A stretch of DNA of 64,000 bases from Drosophila pseudoobscura (taxonomy: Eukaryota > Arthropoda > Insecta > Diptera > Drosophilidae), in the NCBI RefSeq assembly GCF_009870125.1, contig NC_046679.1:13268001-13332000 (forward strand), given 5' to 3'. How positions within the stretch are numbered: the stretch's first letter is position 1; the number at the start of each line of letters is the position of its first letter. A model generated the notes under the pieces. That model was not told the DNA's origin. It made no database searches and saw only the letters and a list, made by a program, of their open reading frames with translations. The translations under genes were made by a program, and so were the position numbers. Below are positions 37,801-50,800 of the stretch, piece by piece.

Positions 37801-40800
37801 ATCAATCATTAGTACGTTGAATACTTTTATATACCCTTACTTTTCTGGCATTACAAATTAGCGGCAACTACTGATAAGGCACATCATAATCCCCTCTCTA
37901 AACGAAGGCTAGACAGGCCAGAGCCACAAATGAGGTTAACAGAGGTAAAGGCTAGTTGTTCGATAAGAAAACTAATATTGTGCTGATTTTTAACTGATAG
38001 GAAACAGGATATAGACCGATGTTTTGTACTTTATTAGTTTTCTTTATCGATGGGATACGGCAAGTATCAAATGTCGTCCCAGAACCCACCCGAATCTTGT
38101 ACAATTCTCAGATATTCCAGTGTATTAGTGGGTTCGGTTTTCTATAAATAGTTCTCTTTTATTCCACTCATTCTTATGGCTTTTTCTTTCCATTGCATTG
38201 CTGCTGCTTCTGCTTCTATTTCTTTCCTTTCGTTTTCCGTCTGTGTGTGTGTGTGTGTGTGTGTGGCGGTGGTTATTTTTGGTCTTTTATCGTTTTCATT
38301 GTTTTTCCATTCCGTGCACCGAAGCATGCTTGCATCCCATCGAACCAACCATCCATCCATTCGATTAAATGGAAACGAATCGAAACCATTCCAATTGGAA
38401 CCCTACAAAGAAGGGAATGTCTCTATTTTTGGCAGCACTCGGAAGATTTATGATCAAACGTCTGCTGTCTGCTGTCAATTCTGTTTGGATCCCAGATACA
38501 GCTACAGCTACAGCTACAGCTTCAGTGAGCCACGTTTACACGGCTTTAATTGCCCGGCCAGCAGAGAGGAACAGAACCGGCAACACGGCACGACAGGAAA
38601 TGCTCGGTTCGGGCGGTTCAAAATTGGTTTTTATTTTTTTTCTGTTCTGTGGCTGTGGCTGCTGCCTGTTGGCTGTTGCTGGGGGCTGCTGCTCCCCGCC
38701 CAATGACTGACCGTGGTTTCGAGAACTGGCAATGGCCGGGACCGGGGCCGGGAGAGGGGCCGGGGCAATGGCCATAATCAAGCCAATTTAATAATATGTT
38801 ACGCTGCACACAATTTCACCTGCAAGCGGACAGGCAACCAGTCCATGGGGCTGGCTGTTCTCCACAAAAGGAGAGGCACAAAAAACAAAGAGAAAAGCCC
38901 CAACAGGGTTGGGGCAGAGCCTCACCTCAGATGCTGCCCGCCAGAAACAAAAAAAATATATATATTGCAATTTGATTAAAATATACAGCAAATGTTAATG
39001 TTTTTATTCCGAGTATGGAGTGGTCGATACTGGATTTTATTTGGTAGGATCTACAAAGAAAACTTGTTCTGCGGGGGTTTTACAGTCCAGTTATGCTTCC
39101 TATAGCTCTTATAGTCCTGCAGTTCCCATAGATCATTCCCTCAGACAGACATAATCCCATAGAGCTCCACTTTGTTGTTGGAAGAGCAACTGGCACTATA
39201 ATTATGATCGTTTGTGTGCGAAGCGTGGTGCGTAAGGAGGTAACAAGAAGATTAAGAATGAGAACAGCCCGAAACAGACAACAAAAGAAGGCAACAACGC
39301 AAAAGTGAGAGCGAGTGGGAAGATGCAGAGGTATGGAAGGCAGACGAACGGCTAGGGCAGAGGAGTGGGGGATCAATCAAATTTTTGGCCATTCTCTGTA
39401 CGTGACACACCCGTGGGGAAAACGTGGCAAGGGGCGGGAGGAGCACGTCAAAGAGAATATTTTGTTGCGCATTAGAAAAAAAAGTCTTTTGCCAGCGACT
39501 TGCATAAACCTGAAAAAAAAAACTCCCTTAGCCACAAAGCAACAACAAGCAGCAAACAGCAGCTGCCACAAAGGGCACGACGATGTTGCTTGGCTGTCCT
39601 TGTTGTTGCGGCAATTTTGCACGTAATTCGTCACGTTGCAAAAAAAAAAAAAGAAGAAAAATATTGCTGTTTTTGTTGTTGATTATGCATTGAAAATTTT
39701 CCAGCCAAAAGCAACAATCTCCCCACCAGCGCAATGCTTGTCAGGCAGCACACTCGCTCAAGCATGCAAGAGAGAAAGGTGGAGGGGGGAGAGTAGGAGA
39801 GTAGTAGAGTGGCGAGTGAAAGAGCCGCAGCTGGATGGCCAGAGGGGAGAGCAAGATAAGGAGTTCGAACAGTGGTAATGGCAGGGCAAGAGGAAAGACT
39901 AAGCTCTAAGTCTCACTCTCTCTCTCTCCCCCGCGATGGTTTTGAGTCACGCATACATCGCGCACAAAACAGCAGCTTGTGCGAAAAGGAAACTACAAGG
40001 CGCTCTCTTTTCGGTAGAGCAAACTTTGTTCTTCTCTCTCTCTCGCTCCCATCAAGCCTGGCGTCAAAGCGCTCGCTGCTGAGCCAGATCACTATGGCTT
40101 GAGAGAGAGAGAGAGATAGCTTTTTGATGAGCTGCAGTGAGATAGTGAAAATGGCAGGAAGGGAGTTGAAGAGTGTATTTTTTGATTGCCGAAAGCCGAC
40201 AAACGTTCACCGATTCGTGCGCCAATTAATGCATAAATTGAAATGAAGCCATAAAACAGTATTTGCTGCCCACGCTCCATCCTTATGGATCGTTGACATT
40301 TTGCATTACATTCGGTTTGACATTTGCCCGCAAACCCCAATCGATACGGTGGCAGGGGGAGGGGGGGATAAATCCAAGTGTGTATCCAAATCAAGGCGTC
40401 TGTCTATAATGGAATTATGTCAATCAACTGGCGGCAGGCAGGCAGGCAGTCAGATGTCAAAGGTCACAGACCAAAAAGCAAACACAAAATCCGAAAACGT
40501 GCAGTTTTGGGTCAGACACGGCATGACCTCCAATTCCAGTGAATCGAAGGAGGCGCAAGGGAGAAGGAAACATGGTGAAAGTGTGTGTGTGTGTGAGTGT
40601 GTGTGTATTGATTGGCCTGCAGCATGTCCCGTTACATGGAATGGGTGTCATTACGATAATATCGGAAGCATAGCCGGACTTTAATATCGATAGTTGGAGA
40701 AATCAAATCAATTATTTTGTGATTGCCCGATCGATTGAGAGAGGAAGTCCGCAAATCGCTGCAAAGAAAGAGACCTTTCAATGTTTCTGTTTTGGAATGT

Positions 40801-43800
40801 GTGTGAATCATGGAATACACGAATATTCCCTTCCAACGAATTAGGGCATATGCAAATGCTCAGTGTTTTATTTATTAACAAGAACTGGAGATCGGACCGT
40901 TGTACAAGTCATTAATTAGAATCCATAGCCAAAAAGGTAGCAATTTCTGAAAATTCCACATGAAAACATTCCCCGGGATATCTGAGAAATATGCGTGATG
41001 CGAATGTGTGTGTGTATATACGTTTATTTGAATACCAAGCTCCACTGCTCCACACCCACAGCCCCCCCCGCCACATGCAAGTACTGGCACAACATTTGTT
41101 GCCAGGCCAACAACTGTGCCGATTATGTCACCCGTGGTGGCTGTATGGGTTAAAGAACAGGTCTCCCCCACAGCCCCACAGCCCCACAGCCCCTCCCTTT
41201 TGCTTGTGCATCCCGCATCCCGCATCCCGCATCTTGCCATCATTATGTGGTCTCTGGGGTCTCTCTGGGCTTCTTAGGCAGCCCCATGGCCAGCCACATG
41301 ACAACGGACTCGGCTGTTACCGGCTGAGTGGCTTATTTCTGTATTTCTGTATTTCTGTACAGCATGTTGCAACGATCTAGAGATTCTTGTTGCCCATACG
41401 AGCTGAAAATCTGTGGGAATGCAAGGCTGTGGAATGTCTGATGGAATTCCTATTAGCCTGAGACACTCTGTAGTTTCAGCATCCCCAAAAACATATATCC
41501 TATGGAGTTTCCACTGTAATTTACATATTAAAGTCCCGAAACCCTAAGTGACACGTTGAGAAATGGGCTTTCGGAGCTGTCAGGACCGTTAATCGTGAAA
41601 TTCTGTGGCTTAATGGAGACCCCCATACCCTGCCATCCAGATCTCGAGATCCATAACCGAAATGCAAATGTCAAAGGTCCCAAGAACCACTCTAAGCCAC
41701 AGTACAACAATTTAATTGTTCTCTTTTTTGCCAACCAATGGGGCGGGGTTTTTCCTGCTCAATTTTTGATGGGCCGACCCGACCACGACCCCATTTTTCG
41801 GGTGAGATGGATGCCCTTGTTACAGGGAGTACATATGTATGCTTTTTTGTTGTTATTTTAATTTTGCTAATGCAAGAACCGTTCGTTTGTCTGAGTTCCG
41901 TTCTAGTTTCCAGGAGGGGGGGGGAGTTTCCGACTCCAAAGTGATTTACGAAATGCCAAGAATTTGTCGATTCGATTACGTTGAGTGAGTGAGTGCCCAA
42001 TGTGCTCAGAGGTTATTCATTACAGAGTGGTTCGTCGTATGGTTGCTAACGGTGCTGCTTGAAAGGAAGAAGCAGAACGAAAGACTGCTTCTTCGAAGCT
42101 TGGAATACCCTAAAAGAATTGAGGGAAGTCCAAAAACCCTCTTTAGAGGCCAGCAATCAGGCACACGACATGTCTCGAGCTTTCTCTTTCGCACTCATCG
42201 CTTGTGCGTCTCGAGTCGAGCGTCTTGTGGGTACGATTTGAGCAAAGACTGTGGGCATCATTTAATATAACTGAAGTATAAACTAATATATATAATTTAC
42301 TGATCATTAATCGATAATTATCTTAAATTTATTCTTTTAAATAATCGAATTATCGATCAATTCTAAAAAGTTAACCAAAACCTCCCCAGTCTTCGGCTTG
42401 AATTCGAATTTTGAGCACTCTCATCCCTTCTCCTACGATTCATTGGTAAGAGTTTATAGATATTGTAGATCTATATAAAAAAGTCCGCTATTTCCTTTAG
42501 ATTTACACCTTTTATATGGGTTCTTTAAGCCCCCCTTCCCAGTGTTCGTAAACCTCTTTTAAAAGTCATAAACACCCACCACTCAAGGGTATACTCATCG
42601 TACTGGTACTTGTAAGAAATACATTAGTAAAATTTACCATGGCGCACTTTCAATTTTAGTTTTTTTTTTTCCCCCTCCCCCTTCCAACGCTCCACTGGCG
42701 TACCGTTTCTTTTGTTTACTTTTAGCTTGAAACAATTTGGAACGGATATTGACGCAAAACTTTTGTTGCCCCCCAACACACGGACACGCACACACACACA
42801 CGGACACGCACACCCACAGGCCTAGCCAAGTACTTGTACAAATATGTATACTAAAATAAGTACGAGCATGTGTGCTGCATGGAGGAGCCATAAAATCTAG
42901 TTGGGTTTTCCTGTTTCACGATTTTCTTATCGACGGAAGTGTCCGCCCAAAAGTGGATCGGATAACCTTCGCACATTTCAGACATATGTATGTTGTATCT
43001 TTTGTTGGGTACTGGTAAAGGTGATTCCCCCTAACTATGATCTAATAATGGTGGTATTCTATAAAGAGAAGACGTAAAAGTTCTTAACTTTTCCAATCGA
43101 TAACTCATTTATCATTTTGTTTGTCTAATAATAAAGTTAATTCCCACAACGTAGTATTCGTAAATTATCATGACAGACACCCGCGAAAACCGGCCATCTA
43201 TGCGGCTCGTTATCGTGCCACTCCTTATGCCACATACGATATATACGGTACAGTACTCCACATATGTATGTATCCCCCCCCTACCAACCATTACGGTTCA
43301 CAAATCGATTTAACGCGCACGCACACACATCGGGAGATCGGGAGACAAATCAAAACAGAACCGCAAATACTACACAATGCAATTCCACGATCCCACATCA
43401 CCCTGCCCCCCCCCCAGACATACAATATCTTGATATTTGTTCAATGAATTCTCAAATCGCCAAAGCGTGCAGATAATTTGGTGTTTAATTGCAACAACAC
43501 GAAAAGAGGGTTCGAAGACATTGATACCCCTTGAAGATCAATCATTTGCTGATGGCTTCCAATTTGAGAAAAATCATAATACTCGACGCCCCTAGGGTAC
43601 TAAGGGAAAAAAAAATCAATTTCTCATGGATATTTAATGCAAATGCTATGGGCAGGCCACACACACACGCACACCCAATGACACTCTTATACACCGTCCC
43701 CTTCCCACTCGTATACGACTGAATGCAAGCACAGACACGACAAGTAGCCAGCGGCAGCAGCGGCAGAAGCAGCAGCAGCAGCTTCGGCAGAGCCAGAGCA

Positions 43801-44784
43801 AGAGCGAGAGAGAGCAGTCAACAGATAGAAACAAAAACCGCAAATTGCGTTGACAAGTGCAGTGCACACACACACATGCACACACCTTGATGATAGCCTG
43901 GGGGATTTATGGATACAGATCTCTCTAGAGGAGCACGCCATGTGGGGGGTGGCGAGTGCGGGGGGGTAGGGTCCATGTCAACAACACTCGCCCGACAGCG
44001 TCGCCGTTGACTTCGTCAATAATCAGACGCTGAACCCGAAAGACGCAGTGCAGACACGAGGAGTCGGTCTCAAGGCGACAATGACAGACAGAGACGGACA
44101 GACAGCAGGACAGAGAGCAGCAGCAGAGAGTCGCTCGCTGGAATACTCTTTCACTGCGGAAAGCTCATCAGCAGAGGCCAGGCAGAATGCTCAATCTGCT
44201 CAAATCTGTGCGTGGGAAAGAGCATCAAAAGGTTGCAGTTTCCTTTTTTCATTACGTTTGACTATTGCGTCGAGCGTTTTATATTTTCTTTGAGTTTTTA
44301 CTCTCTTTTTTTTTACTCCTTTTTTCGCATTGTTTGCTGCGACAATTGCAATTGCAATTGCCATAATCAGTGCAAAGGCAGACGCCGCCAACAGAGACGA
44401 GACAAAGGCCAAGGGGGGGGCTGCGCTGCGGCTGCTGCTCACTTTCACATAAAGATAGAAATGAACAGAGAGAGAGGGAGAGGGAGGTGGAGAGAGAGAG
44501 GGGTAGCCAGTAAAGTTGTTGAAGGTGGAAAAAGCTGGTCAGCGACATTGCCTCATCGATCATTTGGTATTGTTGGGGCCCGACTCCGAACCAGTTTTAC
44601 TTCCATCTATGACGCATGCAACAGCAGCCACCATCGAGTTTTCCTTTTCTTTTTTTTTTCTTTTACGATGATTTAATCGGTTTGGGTTTCATGGTGCAAG
44701 ACAATCCCCTCGGATCTTTCCGATTCATTTGAAAAAGAAATAACAGATTCGGAGTCAGAGTTTTTGCATACCCTTGAAGCAATA

Positions 44785-44815
<31 letters not shown>

Positions 44816-47800
44816 TATCGGTCTTTATTTATTGCATGTGTAAAGCGATTTCTATATAGTATTGTTCTGGCAATTATAAATGTCTTTAATGGTTTTCCAT
44901 CACGCAAATAATGGAGTTTTCTTTGTATTGATAAGAATGATTCGAATGAATACCATGAAAATCCCGGGTCTGCTATTTATACGATTACTTCTATTATTTC
45001 TATTTTACAGAATCTTGAGCCGGGAATCTATACCCGAGAGGGACCTTCGTACCCATCTTTAAAAATAATTCAACACAGAAATTTTGTAATATTCAACCTT
45101 TTTTGGCACTTTAATCGAATGATTTTGATGTTCGATAATTATCGATAACTTATCATTTAATATAAATGAAGTATCAGTTGTCAATTCAATCGTTTAGCGA
45201 TAACCGTTAATTTTATATAAAGGTCATTAATCGATAATTTTCTACAATTTATTCCTTTTCATAATCGAACTATCGATAATTTCTTAAAACTACCCCAAAA
45301 CTCCCCAGTCTTCGGTTTGATTTCGAATTTTGTTCCAGGCTCAAAATCTCCAATAAAAATGCAAAAAAAAAACACTTTCTTCCTTTCTCTTACGATCCAT
45401 CGTTTACTTTTTTATAGTTAACAGCTTTTAAACACTAAAACACACAGCCACAACAATAGTTGATTAAATTTTTGCTTGTTTTTATGTGCTTTGGTTTTTT
45501 TATTTTAAAAGCATTTTCATGTTTTAATCACTGATCTGCCCCAACCATTTGTTAGTTAATTGCGGCAATTTGAGCAATTTCATGGATGTTTTACTCGCTT
45601 TTTTTCTTTGCTCGAAAAATATACTTCAATATACTGGTAATTGCTGGCAGAGCAGGGAGGGGAGAGGAGAGGAGGGGAGTGCAAGTGCAAGTGCAAATGA
45701 AGCTCTATTAAAAGGTGATTCACTTGTGAGGTCATCCCGAAAGCAGGTGCCACAGAATCCCACAGAAATCCCAGCCCCGAACCGGCTATGATCCGAAAAC
45801 AATCATAATAAGGCCATAAATCCAGGCTAATCTTATCAGGCCTAAGCAAAAATCCCTCGTTGATCCCAAAATAATCCACTCCCAGGTACATCATGGGGTA
45901 GGACCTACGATAACCTTGTTTTTGCCAAAGACAATACCGGGGATTATCCGACATTCGATAGGCATTCAGATATGGCAGGATTCCTAAGCATATCTTTGAA
46001 ATTTAATAGTTTTTCAGAGAAACTGGCAGATAATCTAGATAGTATTTCCATCTATATCTTTATTTCTTTTCGAATACTTCGTGAAAAAGTTCTTCAATCT
46101 CTGGGTTGAGGCACACGCGTTCAAAGTCACGACCGCATTTGAATATTGTATTTCCCTCCCCCTCCCACTCCCCCTCCCCCTCACCGCCCTTTGCTTATCA
46201 GCAGAGATGGAATTGTTATTCCGTGCTCTGCCCGCGTCTTTCATCTTGGCGTTGGTTCTGTTTCTGTTTCTATTTCTGCTTCTGGGAGCCAAGAGTCAAG
46301 ACATTGCAGATAACAAAAATTACCATTGCAATATGTGGCGCACCTCTTATGCCACCCTCACAGGCACACGTCCCACGTAGGCGTACAGTGCGGTACAAAA
46401 TTACATATTAGTATGTCAGTATTTCAAATATGGCACTCAAATCATGATTCAAACATCTTTAAGATTCCTCAACCTTGTAGATTCATTGTTAAATAAGAAA
46501 TATTATTTGTAGAGAAAAATTTTAAATAATATTATAAACATAATAATAATAATATGCATTATATATGTATGTACATATGTACATACATAAAAAAGAACAA
46601 ATAAATATTTAAAATAAAAATAACAATACAAAAGAAAAATAATAAAATATTAATAATAATACAAAATAATAATAAAAAAAAATAATAAAAATAATATTAA
46701 TAAAAAAAAATTAATAATTTTTGAGAATAACTCATAATAATAATAATAATATTTTTTACTAACGCTGAATCTATCGTGCAACACCTTTTTTGTTCCAGGA
46801 AAACCCACCTTCTTAATTTAACTATTGATAAATCTCTATAATATTTAATGTAAATAATATGCCCCTCCTAATTCTTTGACCTCGATTACACGCATTTTTA
46901 TTTTATTTTTTTAAATCATCCTAATTTTTCCTGTGACTGTTGTAAAAGTTGATCCAAAAGTAACAGCAAACAACAAATTGTATTATTATTTTATAGTCAA
47001 ATAAAAAGCCTCTACTATTTAAAAAAAACGAGGTGGAACGTTGTGAGTTGCTGCGGACACCGCAACTCTACAGTTATACCCGATACTAAGTCAGTATGGC
47101 TCTCCTCCGGCAGACGCCGCTAATATTAAACGACACGACAAAGAGTGCGTGCGAGAGAGACAGGAAATCAGGCTGAGCGTGACGTCGGGCGCTGCGTAGC
47201 CAATGAAAATTGATTTGTTCCTGTTGGCTATAAAAATGATCTGATCTGATCCAGATTCAGCAATCTCATAGATATGGTCATTATCTATGATTCTGCGTTT
47301 CTAGTTTTCTCAAATCTGCAATATTGTGGATGCAACAGATTTTCGTCCTTTGTGGGGGCGGATGGGGGTGGGGCGAAATTCTGAGATATACGTTTTATAG
47401 TGACATCTTAAAGGAGTGTGTGTACCAAATTTGGTTACTCTAGCCTTAATAGTCTCTGAGATTTGTGGTTGCCTCAGATTTTCGTCCCTTGCGGGGGCGG
47501 AAGGGGGTGTGGCGAAATTTGGACAGGAAACGGTCAAGGTCCGATATCACAGGAGTGTGGATACCAAATTTGGTTGTTCTGGCTTTTATAGGTTCTGAGA
47601 TCCTTGAACTCATATTTTGCAATTGGCAAAACCGACCATGAAACCTGTGTGTTAGAGTGAGACAGAGCGAGAAAGAGTGAAATTGTTTTCGTGATTCTGG
47701 CTGTAATAATTATACGATCTGGTTCAGATTTTGCACTCTAGAAGATATAGTCATCTTCTACGATTCTGCGTTTTTAGTTTTCTTGTATCGTCAAAATTGT

Positions 47801-50800
47801 GGATGCCACAGATTTTCGCCCTTTGTGGGGGCGGAAGTGGGCGGGGCAAAGTTTTGAAATATTTTTGGAGCAGTGACATATCACAGAAGTCTGGATCCAA
47901 AACATCGTTGCTCTAGCTCTTATAGTCTTTGAGCATTAGGCGCTGAAGGGGACGGACAGACGGACAGACGGACAGACGGACGGACGGACAGACGGACAGA
48001 CGGACGGACGGACAGACGGACAGACAGACATGGCTCAATCGACTCGGCTATTGATGCTGATCAAGAATATATATACTTTATAGGGTCGGAAACGATTCCT
48101 TCTGGACGTTACACACATCCACTTTTACCACAAATCTAATATACCCCAATACTCATTTTGAGTATCGGGTATAAAAAGCCTCGATGGTAATCATTTTTAT
48201 CATAATTTAAAATTTGTTAACAAGACACATACTTTGGCAACGCACTGCACTATCCATAAGATATATTTTCTGGCATCTACAGAAATGCATATTCAAATAT
48301 TTACCATTTTGCAAAACAAGAAGAAGACAGATGAAAGCAAATACTAAATAATTTGTGTAAAATGTAATCATTTTCAGAGAGACAGAACCATTCAGAAACA
48401 GATACAGATACAGCTAACGTTTCCCTCAAATCAATACCATAATTATGCAAATAAATAATAGACGTAATGACACCTAGGGTGCCACTTCCTCTGGAGCAGG
48501 CTTGAGGAGGGGGGGGAGGGTGGAGCATAAACTGCAAAGTAAACTATTGGCTGGAAAAGTGGGTCAACAGCAAAACCACAACAATAACACCCAATAAATG
48601 CCACACAGCGAATTGTGTGCCAAGAATGTATCTGTATCTGTATCTGTATCTGTACATGTGTGTATCTCTGTGTGTGCAGTTTGAAATTGCAGTTACAAAT
48701 CAAAGTACCGGCAGACCCAACCCATAGAAAACCAAAATGCATGGCATGGCATGGCATGGCAGGCGCGCCTTCATCGTCATCGTCATCAACATCATAGAAA
48801 TCGTAATCATTGCCGTAGTTTGTTCATCAATTTTCGCGTTTCAAATGCGAAAATTACGCGAAAAGCTATGCGAATTTCCACACAGCGAGAGAGAGAGAGA
48901 GAGACGGGAGGGGGAGGTGGAGACAGGGAGAGCCATGGAGAGCCATGGAGACAGGAACATGGTCTATTAACACTCCAACTAATGCAATTACGCGCCAACA
49001 AACGTGGAAATTATGCAAGTAAACAGTTTAATTGGGTCACCGAAAATGAGGGCAAAACTGTGGGCGCGGGGGGGGCTGAGGTAATCGTGGAACGCTCCCG
49101 TCCCCAAAGTTAATCGCGCCTCCGAGCGACGAGAACAGAGCTGGCTCTGGGACAGGGAATACGAATGGATAGTGCGGTTTGCACTGAAGGGAGGGGAGTG
49201 GAGGAGCTACAACTGCCAGCACTTTTGTTCCCATTTTGGGGTCTTGTGAAAAAACATCATTTAAAATTTAAGGACTCAAGCATTGAATCATTTTAAAGAC
49301 TAAACGATGGTAAAGAACTATTTACAGCTGTATGTCGATCAACTAATGATTAAACTATTTAAACTACATTTAAAGCCCACGTTTGCCAGAGATGGCCATT
49401 CCTCTGGCTGCTTTCGTCTCCTCTCTTCTTGCATTTGGTTGGTATTTAACCTTAAGCGCAGTCTTATTGATATTCGATCGCTCTACCCATGATGAAATCA
49501 TACCAGGTGGTCCGCCACCACAATGCGCTCTCTTTGCGGGTCTTATTTTACGCTCAGCACAACTGAGAGCGCTTTGACGTCATGTTTAATGAGCGAGAGA
49601 GAGAAGAACAAAGTTTTCTGTTGTACTGAGCAAAATAAGACCCTTAAAGAGAGCGCTCTGTGGTTGCGGGCCACCTTGTTTGTTCTCTCTCTCATTAAAC
49701 ATGGCCTCAAAGCGCTCTCAGTTGTGCTGAGCGTAAAATAAGACCCAAAAAGGGAATTTGTGGGCTACCTTGCATAATTTCATCATGAGATGGACATTCT
49801 TCTGGCTGCTCTGCTCTCCTCTCTTCTTGCATTTCGTTGGGTCATATTTTACCTTAAGCGCAGTCTTGTTGATACTATATCGCTCTACCGAGCTGTGCTT
49901 CTCTCACGCAACAAGCCATTCTATTGCTCTCTTTCTCTCTCTGCAATTCCTTCTATCGCTCGCATATGCGACCGCACGACCCGATCTCTCCTCGTCATTT
50001 CACGAGCTTTGCTCCTATCACGCGAATATGGGCATGCGCTCGCAGCTTCTGCACTATTTTGCTCTCTCGGCAACAACAACAATTCTGCGCCCACAATCGA
50101 CCGAGTCTTCGTGTCCGAATGCACTACGACGATAGCCTCTTTCTAGCTCTCTCTCTCTCTCTCAGCAACATGACGGCAGGGAATATCCAACGGGACTGCG
50201 TACTCTTCTGCGTAGTTGTTCTTGTCTTTATTTTAATCCCTCTCTTCCTAGTTGTATACATTTTGACCTGACGACTACACATACTAAAGTAAAGATTCAA
50301 ATCTACAAATCATCTCCGGCTTATTCTTCAATCAAGAACCCCAAGAGAGCTCCTAAAATTCCCATGACAATGCCATAAATATGTGCATTTCCAAATTAAT
50401 TATAGTTTTCTTAGCTTTTGTGGGAAATTGCGCTGTGATTTAACACCAAAACAATAACATTTTCATAAGCAGAATTTAGTGCGAGTTCAACTTTTGGAAA
50501 ATGCAACAGCAAAAGGCACTGCCACAGAATAATCGTAACTGTTAATGGGACAACGCCTAAGCTGGGCGATAACAAGGCTAACAAGCCGCTCTCTACCACC
50601 ACACTCCCAACGTCTCCAAACCACTCCAACGTACAGCCCACGCGATTTACCAACTACTTTTAACGAGTGCCATAACATACATATTTATACTCGTATTTAT
50701 AGAGCCAACAATAAGCAAAGGAATTTCCCATTTCTGGTCTTTGTGATCTCTGCAATTTCTGTCTGTGTTGTGTGGGAAATCAATTGTTGTACAAAAAAAA

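Noticed and set aside
38176-38710. 176-codon ORF
   Set aside because: Contains a TG microsatellite and CTACAG repeats; no conserved domain and no start context.
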